The position numbers were made by a program, and so were the translations under genes. From contig CM044958.1 in assembly GCA_024516035.1 (NCBI GenBank), positions 28,675,755-28,739,754 on the forward strand: a DNA stretch of 64,000 bases. Direction: 5' to 3'. Each line of letters begins with the position of its first letter. Position 1 is the first letter of the stretch. Shown here piece by piece: positions 42,111 to 52,558 of this stretch. The DNA is from Bactericera cockerelli. Its lineage: Eukaryota > Arthropoda > Insecta > Hemiptera > Triozidae. The notes beneath the pieces are model-generated. The model did no database searches. It saw only the letters and a program-made list of their open reading frames with translations, and was not told where the DNA came from.

Positions 42111-44230
42111 ATGTCCAAAGCTAGAGCATCAGATGCCTTCTGTTCAAGAGAGTCAGCTGCTGGTGGGAACATCCGCTCTCCTCACATGACTTGATCTGAA
42201 TATTTATTTACCTGTAGCCGGTAGTAGTAAGGAAGGTATCTCATTTTATTTTACACTAGCTGTTTCATTGAACTTTGCCACGGTCAAGCATTTTTGAGCT
42301 TTCATAATTTCCTCAGGTAGCGTGTTCAATTTTAGGAGGGCCGATTGCCATCAATTTTTAAACATCTCTTACCGATTGGTTTTGGAAATGAAACCAGACA
42401 TCACCTGCAATGTTTGAAATTTATAGAGAAATACTAGCTGGATTTTCTTAGTTTACTTATCACTCAGTCATTCCATGAGAGGTTCAAGATGTTCTAAGAG
42501 AGTCATTAGATCAACTCAAATACTTCAACAAGGAGAGATTCGAGAGAAAATCTTCGGTTTAAAACTCGTCATCCTTGCCTTCAGTTGAGTCTCTCGACCG
42601 TGAAACCTGAAAACTTTTTCCGGTCTACTTTGCTCAGACAATGTACAGTTCTGATCCTGCCAGGACAATCATGGTAATCCTTCCATCTTCCTACACTAGA
42701 GAATTTCTCGACATCCACGCGATTTAAAAGACATGTATCTGATGTATCATCTTTGAAGAATAGTTCTCCAAATTTGATTGAATTTTATAGAAAACTCTTG
42801 GTCCTTAGATTTAAAGTTTAATAAAATGCAGGGTTAGTTCATTTTCTCATCATGTAAATAGAAAGTTTTGAAACCCCAGGATCCAAAGACATGATCAAAT
42901 CATCAATTTTTCACAGCTATTAATTACGTTAGAGAATAAATTTTTTGCGACGATTTGATCTTTTACATCATGAAGACTTTCACATGGTAGATTTACATTT
43001 TTAGAATAATAAGATAAGTAATATGCTTACAGAAATCTGTTGGTATTGTAATGTACATTAACAATATCATCGGTGTGGTCTATATAAAATATTTGAGTCA
43101 CAACATTGTCAACAAATTCACTTCGAACAAGTCTAAGGTAGTGTAATCATTTCTGTTGTAAATAGTTCGCAAATGATATCGAACCGTGAACACTTGTACA
43201 GTAGTTCAGTGGAAACTATCCCGTCTCAGTGTCTGCTGTCTCTGCCACTCTTCGCCCGCCATATAATTGAAATATCGATACCACTGGTGCCACATAGTCT
43301 ATGAAGCCATACGAAGCCCTACTTATCGATTTTATCTTGGAAAACTCATCGCTCGTAACAATAGGGTGAATAACAAAATTCTGTTTCGTTTGAGCCTTTC
43401 TTCAGTCGCCTTTTTAAATGTTGAAAATTTTATTGTATGTAATTAATTAACTCTCTTGGAATTTCCTGGTTTCCTAAATAGAGCTGCGCGGATTTCCTAG
43501 GATTATTTCTTTGCAATGTTGAAAAACAACAGTGATTTTAGAGAAATAGGTATGTAAATTTTGGTAGATGATTTTATTAACTATGAAAATACAAAAAAAT
43601 TAATTTTTCAAGTTGTTTTTTCCCTGACAAAGTGGATTCACTTTTTCTAGCGTTTTCTTTAAATCATGTTCAAATTAGGTACAGGTAAAAAGGCACCTAT
43701 TTAAAAAGTTTCATTTCACCGTGTTACCAACACAGTGGTAACACGGTGAAATAATAAGCATTACGTGATGATAAATAATAATGTGTGTTTAGTTAAGTAA
43801 AAGGTAATATACACTTCACATGTTTTGAAATAAATTGTGCGATCATAAAAATCTCAGGCATTAAAATCAAAAAATACCAAGTCATTGATAAGTACTTGTG
43901 AAGTGATGGATTTTTTATTCGCCTGAACGAAGCTTTGTTGAAATTTATGAAGCATGCGGGGCTATTTAACTCCACTGGACCCGTTAGTGACGGAAGACAT
44001 TAAATGGACAGAGTTGAAGACAAACTAAATACACCGACCAAGTTAACATTCTTGACTCTCCCAAATATTTTCTCATGGTCTAATATTATCATTATTTACT
44101 TGTTTTTCTAATTAGTAGGTTTATTTTTAAACTCTTTGATATTAATTTGTTAAGAACAGTAAGAAAGATTAGTAGGTATAGAAAAAAATCAGCAAGATAT
44201 GTTAACTATTCACTATCGATAAATTGAAAA
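42111..44230. other. Intergenic; one 17-bp-stem hairpin
   Basis: Contains the perfect hairpin 43713-43752, listed separately. At 42247-42280 an actagctgtttcattgaact phrase looks repeat-like but cannot be assigned. No gene found. Confidence 0.45.
43713..43752. repeat. Perfect 17-bp-stem hairpin
   Basis: atttcaccgtgttacca (43713-43729) pairs with 43736-43752 around acacag. The flanks give no element identity. Confidence 0.8.
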
Positions 44231-44373
44231 GTTATCATATTTATGTTAATCACAATCGTGATATCACAACAACTCAATCTCGCTTTTCCAAATCTTCGCT
44301 GAATCCGGGACTTGAACCACCGCCCTCCCGGTTAAAAGTCCGCCGCATTATCGATCAAGCTACTGAGGTCGGT
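44231..44373 (-). mobile_element. tRNA-derived SINE
   Basis: Same family as 29101-29245: minus-strand gacctcagtagcttgatcga, B box ggttcaagtcccg and the same body (cgtgatatcacaacaactc on the plus strand). No exact target duplication was found. Confidence 0.78.
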
Positions 44374-45154
44374 CCACTATTAAGATCACAATGATGTGAA
44401 CCAATACAGTTATTATTCTCATTTTTGGGAGTTTGTATTGTTTGATGAAGTAAGTTATTAGATAACTAGTAAGTTAGAGTAAATTACTGGCTGCAGCTTA
44501 GATCTTGAGGAATTATGACTTGAATGAAGAAAACACGTAAACTAGTACCATTGTATGACTAAGAAGACTTGAGTAAGATGATCCACTTGATCCAACAAAT
44601 TTAATCTTCGAGGATCGCTAAAACCTTCAATACGTCAATCTGGATCTTTACAATAGGAGACTTATAGAAACTGATACTATCTTCGTAGCAATCAAATCAG
44701 ATCAGAACTCACACTTGGTTTGCACTATCTGGCGTAAGAACCCACAACCTTGAGCACCCACGCCTCGATAAACCTTGAGACGTATAATTAGCAGCTTTTG
44801 CGGTTTTCTGTCACGATTGAGAACTTTAATAGTCTAATACTATCAACAAAATAAAATTCAACTCACTATCTGTTCGAAATTCAGACATTATAAACAGAGT
44901 AAACATTATCAATGGGTTTTAATTAGAAAAAGAAGAAGCTATTGATGAAAAATTAATCAAAGGTGTCAGAAATTTTCAAAATACAGTTTCTCACAAACTT
45001 ACACTGAACGAGGGTTTTTAGTTCCCTAGCCTAGGACCCACTAGTGAACAGGCTAAAACCATGTGGGATACTATTGCACTGACAGTACTAACACCTTTGA
45101 TTGAAATAAAACACATGAACAAGAGAAGGAAAAAATGAACATGCAAATTCTTAC
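44374..45154. other. Putative intron or spacer
   Basis: No features apart from the splice donor at its right edge (45150-45154 on the minus strand). No downstream exon of the putative gene could be identified to the left. Confidence 0.4.
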
Positions 45155-45595
45155 CTCTTCTTCTCCAGGCAGAGTGTTGACAGAGTCCATGCTCTGACAA
45201 AGAGCTACCTGGCTCTCGTTGGGCTGCTGCTGAGGTGTCTGTGAGGGAGGTGGAGGTAGACTGTTCATGTTGTCTGGTGAGGGAATGTTCAACACTGGTA
45301 CAGACGAGATCTGATGCAACTTCTGCTTCTTCAACGGCGAGTGTTGAAGATTGTTGAACTGGGCAAAGTTCGTAGTTTTCGAGTTTAAGGGAGACGATAC
45401 ATGGTCAAATAAAAGCGCTTTATTTGGATTGGGATCGTCTTCCCTTACTCGTTTGTAACCCAGGAAGTTAAAGGTATCCACGACGACAGCCGGGGGCTGC
45501 AGGGTGCCCGAAGTACAGTCTTTCACTTGTTGGTTTCTCTTGGAATTGGTTGGATGTTTGTAAACACTGCTTGATTTCTTGTTGTGTTCTCTTTG
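45155..45595 (-). CDS. Putative internal exon, Pro/Gln-rich protein of unknown function
   Basis: On the minus strand the frame is open for 147 codons between a stop (45596-45598) and a consensus 5' splice site, GAAGAG|GTAAGAAT, which ends the exon in phase 0 at 45155. The peptide has basic clusters (YKRVRED, LKKQKLHQ), a PPPPSQTPQQQP stretch and Ser/Asn-rich linkers. This composition is usual for disordered parts of nuclear regulators. CpG and GC content exceed the flanks. The acceptor is not certain. One candidate is ACCCTGCAG|CCCCCG at about 45499, which would shorten the exon. There is no in-frame ATG near the start, so it is not a first coding exon. I do not recognise the family. Confidence 0.5.
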
Positions 45596-45598
45596 CTA

Positions 45599-46940
45599 TT
45601 GAATTAAATTATTCACTTGGTTTTATTTCCTCAAATTTGACTTTTATGTATGTCTCTTGGTAGTTTTGTAACTAGCTGAAAAGTTAAGATTGAAAAAGAA
45701 CATAATCAGATTAATGTTATCGACACTATTTTACAACAACGTATGTAGGTATTTGACAAAAGCTTATTTTTAAATAATTGTAGTTAAATATAAATAAATG
45801 CTTCTAAATATATTAAGGAGGCATTTACTTATGTAAATTCAAATTTCAAAATTTAACACAAAGCGTTCAAAGAGAGTCGAGACAATCCATCTCTTTTGTC
45901 TTGGTAAATTTCCCTGGAAAATTTCTTTCAATTTAGCGAAAAATGATATAATGAGGTCCCTCGCGATTACCAATTAGAAAACTTTAAAGGTTATTTTTTG
46001 ATGTCATTATAACTGTCGTATCTTTTTCTTTTTAAATATTTATCTGCCGGAATATAAAAACTATAACGGTACACAATGGCTGCTCCCAAAACAATTAGTC
46101 ATTTACTGTGAGACTTCACCCTGACATGAACATACAACTGACTTAAAATAATTATGTATTATGTCAATTTGTATATTCATGTCATTATCAAACTGACTTG
46201 GATTTTTCGTTATAATATGTCATGCTTTCACTTTTCACTTCTATAATTTCTATCTCTACTGGTTACGCAAATTTATCTAAACCTAATTTGTACGTGCTTC
46301 AGCTTTCTGTGGTATTATTACCACATGGAATGGTTTTAATACTTGGTTGTTCTTATCGGTCCTATGCAAGAGATGTAGGAGGAATGGAGTAATATCTATG
46401 AAATCTGTAATCACGATGTTCAATTGTACATTATGCTTTATCACAAGCAGAAATTGTAGAATCATAAATATGACGATTCTTGGGATCTAATTAATGTTGC
46501 AGCAAAACTGACTACACAGGTAATTATATAAATAGAGAAGAAACATTCGATGCATTGTACAAGGAAACAGAAAACTGAACATGATTTAGAAGATCTTTTA
46601 CATAGGAGATCACAAACAGATAGGTAACTACACATGTATGAAGTTGTATTTAGATTTTTGTAAGTACCAGTGAGATGAAATCTGAGCATAAAAGATGATT
46701 TTTTTTAACTATTTTTGTCTACCTACCTTAAAATCAAATAAAGGTAGGTACACCTAACATGGTACTCTACTACTTAATATTCTACAAGCCCGAGTTAAAA
46801 AATAAAAATAAATTTAATAAGGTATTACTGAAAAAGGAAAATTTAAAACTTATAATAGAGAAAATGAGAAAAAAAATTACCATTAAAAATAAACGATGAA
46901 TGTTTTGTAAAAGAAAAATTCAATGAAGACGAAATTATAT
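45599..46940. other. Putative intron or spacer
   Basis: AT-rich. No exon, repeat or RNA gene was recognised. Confidence 0.45.
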
Positions 46941-46949
46941 TTTTTTTTT

Positions 46950-47250
46950 AAAGTTGAGAAGAGCGATCGACGCGAAAGTGGCGCGGCACACAACAACCTC
47001 TTCGACACTCGACTCGAAAAAGAATGAATAAAAAACTGAAAAAGAATAATAGATAGATAAACACTTTGGCAATACTGACTCAGAATACGTTGTGTTCAGT
47101 TGTACAGTGGATATGGCTAGAGAGGAAGAGGATATTGAGAAGGTGGAAGAGAAGGGGTACCGACACAACTCAGAAACTATCAAACTATTCTAGAAGTCAC
47201 CTGGCCCGGCGATGCGCACAACGCTCAACCACAGGAGGGCGGAATTGCTT
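46950..47250 (+). promoter_or_regulatory. CpG-rich patch with arthropod initiator, possible promoter/first exon
   Basis: CpG clusters (gcgatcgacgcgaaagtggc at about 46962; ggcccggcgatgcgcac at about 47203) stand out in an AT-rich region. A TCAGTT initiator-like sequence lies at 47096-47101. It is followed 11 nt later by ATGGCTAGAGAGG (ATG 47113-47115), opening a 26-codon acidic frame that ends at a TAG. No convincing splice donor was found within the frame. It could be a 5' exon or an upstream ORF on the plus strand. Confidence 0.3.
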
Positions 47251-47420
47251 TCCTGGCATTTGGCTTTTTACGATAAAGAGAATATTTTATATTCGTTTTT
47301 GTGGTGTACTATGAGGCCGCAACAAGATACAGAAGAAACTTTTTGTCCCCTAGTTCTACAAGCTAGGAAAATTGGGAAAAAGATTTACAAACAAACTTCG
47401 AGTTTATTTTAGGGTCGGAA

Positions 47421-48055
47421 TATTTTTCAACAAAACCTTTTTTAGGCCTCCCTGAATCATTCCTCGAAGATTCGCAAATTGTGCGATTGTGCCTGTTCTG
47501 GCCCCATTAAATTCCATAAAATATTTGGTATCTCTACCGAGCCTCTAAAGACGGGCGTTTTTTATTGTATTAACTATTTATTCAGAAACACTTAAATCCC
47601 TCAAAAATGGCAATTGAAGTTTTTGGGGTTTCTGAGTATTGGTAAAGATTATTAAAAAACACATGAGATAAAATATATGGACATGACTGCTACAGCAGTC
47701 AGGAATTTTCAAAGGCTCTACTATCTTCCATCATTTAAAAAAAATATTATTTTTTTAATGAGAACATTCTCAAATTGTCCATCACTCAAAAGTGTAAATT
47801 ACAAGTTTCCCCTGAGAAAGCTATAGCATTCATGTCCAAAGCCTATAACTGCCTACACTAAACTCACTCGTTGAAAATGTAGAAGGGCATTAGGGCACTG
47901 AAAAAAAACTTAGTGCATAGTAATCACTAAATTCAATCTATTGCTATTTATTCCGATGAAAAGTAAATTTGGCACATCCACTAATATCAGCGATTTAATA
48001 CTGACATAGTGAGCATGTGCAAATTGTGCATTGTACAGGGTATGGATTATGGATA
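47421..48055. other. Intergenic, nothing recognised
   Basis: AT-rich. A ~30-bp phrase around gaaaagtaaatttggcacat (47958) recurs at 50977 with changes. Confidence 0.45.
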
Positions 48056-48330
48056 CAGTTCTACTGATAAATAAACTAGATGACGTCTTGACTTTCGATT
48101 CTCATAGTAAAACGTAAACAGCTAAAGTAATGCCTGTGACAAAAGAATGAATCTAGCAGAACGTATGTAATGAAGAAAGAGAGGCCTGAGAGAGAAGCAA
48201 TTAAACAGTTCCAATTAATATCAAATCAAGAAACACCCACTTGTATGCGATGAATTGGAGCAAAATGAATCCGGCATTACACAAGGCAGACAAAAGAGGT
48301 CTTGTATGAAGAATTCCACAAGACATTGTT
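48056..48330 (+). pseudogene. Decayed LINE reverse transcriptase C-terminal fragment
   Basis: Plus-strand translation reads KLDDVLTFDSHSK, resembling the LGVxLDxxLTFxxH thumb motif of LINE reverse transcriptases. In-frame remnants and stops follow, with no other domain left. Motif-level evidence only. Confidence 0.35.
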
Positions 48331-48892
48331 ATACCTAGTTATCCAACTGACTAGAAAAATTTGTACTGAGACACCGCGCCTGGGATTTGGCCCCGACTTT
48401 TCTGACATTTTGATCCTTTCTCGCAAACAGGTATACATAGACCTAGGAAGATTTGCATAAGTGTCAGTGCGCAGAGGACAGTTCTTTTTGCGGGTCGGAC
48501 CATTGAGTATTTATTAACTAGGTACTGATAAAAGTATGTAGTTTTAGATAGTCATATTTATTGGATTCAGAATTTCAGACTACATAGTCTAATATGAAAT
48601 TTTAGGTTTCAGACAATTACGATAACGATCTGATCACGGAGATTGAAAATACATCAGTTTTATGATAAAAGTTGTAATGGAAAACTAGTAATGGATAATA
48701 AAAACAAAAGATCATTGAACTGACTAGAACTATACATAATATATACTCATGATTAGAGCCCGGATAATATGCAAAAAAGTATTGGCATAATCTAAACATT
48801 ATAAAATATGCTTTGGCATTATAGCATTATGCTAACTTTAGCATTATAAAATATGCTAAAGCAATACCCCCGTCCAGATCAGGACGTTAAAA

Positions 48893-49032
48893 CCAAATAG
48901 AATCGTTGGCGTTAGGAAGGGCATCCAGCCATAAAAACCGTGCTCCACCCTACCAACCTCAACCATGAGGTTGAACAATGCCGACCCCAAAAGCAACATA
49001 AGCTAATATGGCATAAAGGCAAGGGAGATATA
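48893..49032 (+). mobile_element. RTE-like LINE/SINE 3' end
   Basis: Contains ggaagggcatccagccataa, aatgccgaccccaaaagcaa and ggcataaaggcaagggagat, ending in an (AT) tail. This is the conserved tail wording of RTE-type retroelements. The final ~65 bp are shared with 18983-19047. 5'-truncated. Confidence 0.65.
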
Positions 49033-49503
49033 TATTTATATTTTATAATGCTAATAACTCGCAAAGTATAATTCATTAGATAGTTACCTAAATAATTTAT
49101 TAGTAAAATGTGATCTGTGGAGATTCATCGTACAGACATTAGCTCTTATTCTTAAGAAATGGTCTGTGAAGAAAGCACACTTCATAAATATTGAATAAAA
49201 CAAATATTTGATTAACCTGCAGTTAAAATTTTAAGAAGTTCAAAGTCACTATTGAGATAAAAACGTATAATTAGAAATTTCCAATTGACTGCCTGCATAA
49301 TATTTCATATTAAAATAATAATTGAACCATATCAATTCATAAAGAAACTATCATGGTGTAAGAGTTTTAATGTTATGTTAACCCTACAATGAACTATCTT
49401 CCTCAGGCCGTTAAATTAGCCATTAGTATTAGATCAGCCAAACTGTAACGAATTTTTTTGATATGCAGTAACATTCGCCTGATGCAAAGCTATTGAATTT
49501 TTA
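49033..49503. other. Intergenic, nothing recognised
   Basis: AT-rich, no features. Confidence 0.5.
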
Positions 49504-49751
49504 TCTTAATATATAAATGTCAAAGTCACTCACTGACCACTGACCACTGACCACTGACTGATCATCGCTCTACAGCCCAAACCGTAAGTCCTAGGAAGCT
49601 GAAATTTGGTAGGTAGCTTTGTCTTATAGTCTAGATGTGCAATAAGACGGGATTTTTCGAAATTCCCACTACAACACCTGCCATTGGCGAAAAAGGATTT
49701 TTTGCTTTCACGGCCATGCCTCGGCCCGCAAAGCGGGCGACAGCCTGCTTG
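49504..49751 (+). mobile_element. Non-autonomous Helitron, 3' end mutated to CTTG
   Basis: Starts TCTTAATATATAAATG after A (49503). Carries a (ccactga)n-type short tandem near 49540-49558. Ends with the GCCCGC-aaa-GCGGGC hairpin and CTTG (49748-49751) before T. Most of the interior matches 19094-19302, so one family is represented. CTTG instead of CTAG is probably a post-insertion mutation. Confidence 0.8.
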
Positions 49752-49991
49752 TCATAAATAAATGTACCTGCCTATCACCTAAATATCAAGCTAGTACACT
49801 CCTACACATAAGTACATGAAGGTTATTTTTTATATATTTATAATTATAAATAATTGAGTGATGTTACCCTAGAAACACATCAAATACACATTAATGTACT
49901 AACTCTGTTGAAAATAAATTATTATTTCTATCAAACAAGGCAGTGTTGAACTTTTCGAATACCTATACATACTCGTACATTGAGGTATTAC

Positions 49992-50119
49992 CTATACATA
50001 ATTTCCGAATTAAAACTCGGACTCTTCGCTCCCAGGAGTACAAAGTTAGTTAAGGGTGGCAGGAATTGTGAAGCTCTTGCATTAAATATTTCCATAAAGC
50101 CCAAACAACAATTACTTGC
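49992..50119 (-). CDS. Possible upstream exon of the minus-strand gene
   Basis: On the minus strand a very long pyrimidine tract (50123-50180, including (TC)n and ttctttttctcag) ends in AG at 50120-50121. 128 nt later TATAG|GTAATA is a plausible donor. Only one of three frames is open through the interval, and it contains ATGGAAATATTT, which could serve as a start. No conserved domain. The tract also contains a microsatellite, so a chance acceptor is possible. Confidence 0.3.
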
Positions 50120-50121
50120 CT

Positions 50122-51253
50122 GAGAAAAAGAAGGAGGGGAAGATGTATAGAGGGGGGAGAGAGAGAGAGAGAGAGCCATATAATGGAGGTGGCACGGGTG
50201 CTGGGGGTACACTTTCCAGGAGGAGTTCAGGACTGTTGTTCTGCCCTGTGGATTTACTGGATTTTGGATGCTTCATGTCTCTCGAGAGATAATGAACAGT
50301 TTTCAGTGACAGTATGGTCAAAGAGAATGTATTAAACGATTTAGGAGAAAAAATAGAAACGTAGCGTAGGTATCTACTATTTTACTAGAGTAATTCAATG
50401 AAAAATCAGTATATCAGTATAAACAGAAAAGTGAGACGTTGTACTAAATGTACAGCATGTATCCAGATAGTTCAGAAACATGTAAATAATGACTATAATC
50501 ACATTGTAGATTCTTTACTACGAAGGAAGAGACAATGCCTATGCTTTTATCAATGCCACCTTTGATCAAATTTCATTTTCTTTTACTTGTCTTTTTCTTG
50601 GTATTTATTTAGTACCGAAATTTTTATTAAAATTGTTTATTAATAATAAATGCTTTAAATTGGAGATTTCTCTTTACAAAACAATCATTATCATAAGGTA
50701 GCGTCTTTGTGAATGAAAATAGCTAGACAATTAAGAAATCATGTTTGTAAGAAAATTTAACATGGACATTCTGAAAATGTCAAAAACATGGATTAAACAG
50801 AAATTTCATAATACGATGGTATACCTATATAAAATTTATAGTTCTATACATTATAAATAATCAATATCTTATCTTTGGAGTATCTATGGAACTTTGTACT
50901 TTTTTAGTGTTCAAAAAATCTGAAATGGTAAATCTGCATTAAATAAAGTAGATAATTAGTCCACTCGATGTAACGTGAAAAGTAAATTTTACACATCCAC
51001 TAATATCAGATTAGAGACATTGTCTCTTGTACATAATAATAAATTGTTTATTTACGACACCTTATAAAGACTACTTAAACTTCAAACCAACTGATCCTAG
51101 GTAAATTTCTTTTGGCTATCTTGACGAATGGCAGTATATCAAGCCAAGTACAGACTTACAAACAGTGACACACTCGACCTGCTATTGTGAACTCTATTTT
51201 TTTAACTGTCAAAGGTCTATCTGCTTTAATAAGATAAAAAAATAGTATCTATA
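50122..51253. other. Intergenic or intron; (GA)n microsatellite
   Basis: A (GA)n run at about 50157-50175 (plus strand). The rest is AT-rich with nothing recognised. Confidence 0.5.
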
Positions 51254-52556
51254 CAGCGTGTCCCATTATAAACGAGACACTCAAATATCTCGAGAACTAC
51301 TGACGATAAAAGAAAACTGTTCAAGGATCATTTTCATAGTTCTAAAGGGTACACACTTAATGGTGACATCTAGAAGTTTCTTGGATGACCCCTTCAAGGT
51401 CAACTTTGGAATTTTAATTTAATAGCACTTATTTTTTATGACATTTTTGAAATTCATACAAAATTTTAGGTTCAAACAAGTCCTTACTTGTGATTTTTGT
51501 TACACCCAGTTTCACACCTTTTAGGGATTCCGAGATTTTTTCCATCTTAGAATATGAAAGAGGAATATCAAATCAGTCTTATTTTAGGAGCTGAACATCA
51601 TAGTATTATTGGTTTTTCATTTTACTTCTTAACTTTTTGAGTCCCCTACACTTGAGATCTTTTTTACTTTCCTTATCTACCTATAATAAGGAAAGTATTG
51701 TATTCGTCGAAAATTTGACCTACCCAGTTTTTCACATTTCTGGACGAATCATAGCCTCAGGATACCAAAAAAGTTGTTTTCAGCCATTGGTCCGTGCGTC
51801 TGTCTGTCTGTCTGTCTGTCTGTGTGTGTGTAAACAGAATATCTCGAGAACGGTAAGAGCTAGAGGCTTGAAATTTTGTATGGTCATTCATTTTATACAC
51901 CAGACGAACCATGAAATCGGCCGCATTCTGCGGCCGCAGGGCCGCAAATATTAGCCGCAAGCGCCGCTTCTTTAAATTGGTTAAAGATACAAAAAAAGTT
52001 AGAGAACAACATTTTCTCGGATTAAAAAAATAATAGGGGTCTATTCTCATCATTTTTTTGATATCTTGAACTTTTTGGAACCCGGCCTCAATTTACCGGT
52101 ATTTTGGGGGGACCCGCTTGGACTAACTTTTTTATTATTTACCCCAGATGGGGGTTGCGACATATCAAATCCAATGATTTTAAGGTGCTGATTACGAATT
52201 TGGCACTGATTTTGAACTATCCGTTACCGTTGAGTCACCAGTGGCGGAATTCGACTTCTTTTTGGGGGATAATGAAAGTCGTGTGATGTTTACACCAGAT
52301 TTTTTTTTTTTTTTTTTAGTAAAATGAAAAACCAATATTACAATCATGTTCAGCGCCTAAAATCTAAAAATATGGCATGTATTTAAAATTATAAAGTTGA
52401 CTTTGAATAAACCTTGAAAGGGTCTTCCAAGAAACTTCTAGAGGTCACCATTAAGTGTCCCCTTTAGCTATAGAAATTATTTTTGAACAGCTGATTTTTT
52501 CTATCGTCAGTAGATCTCGAGATATTTGAATGTGTCGTTTATAATGAAACACCCTG
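51254..52556. mobile_element. Foldback element with CAGCGTG/CACCCTG ends, carrying an insertion
   Basis: Ends CAGCGTGTCCCATTATAAAC and its near-complement, flanked by TA (51252-51253 and 52557-52558). The arms (51254-51625 and about 52317-52556) share blocks such as tggtgacatctagaagtttc and its complement. The right arm lacks ~130 bp present in the left. The middle (about 51630-52316) is unrelated, with a (gtct)n(gt)n run at 51788-51831 and a ggccgcattctgcggccgca palindrome. It looks like a nested insertion. No transposase. Confidence 0.75.
51788..51831 (+). repeat. (GTCT)n(GT)n microsatellite
   Basis: Five or more gtct units followed by gtgtgtgtg, inside the insertion of the foldback element. 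Confidence 0.9.
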
Positions 52557-52558
52557 TA

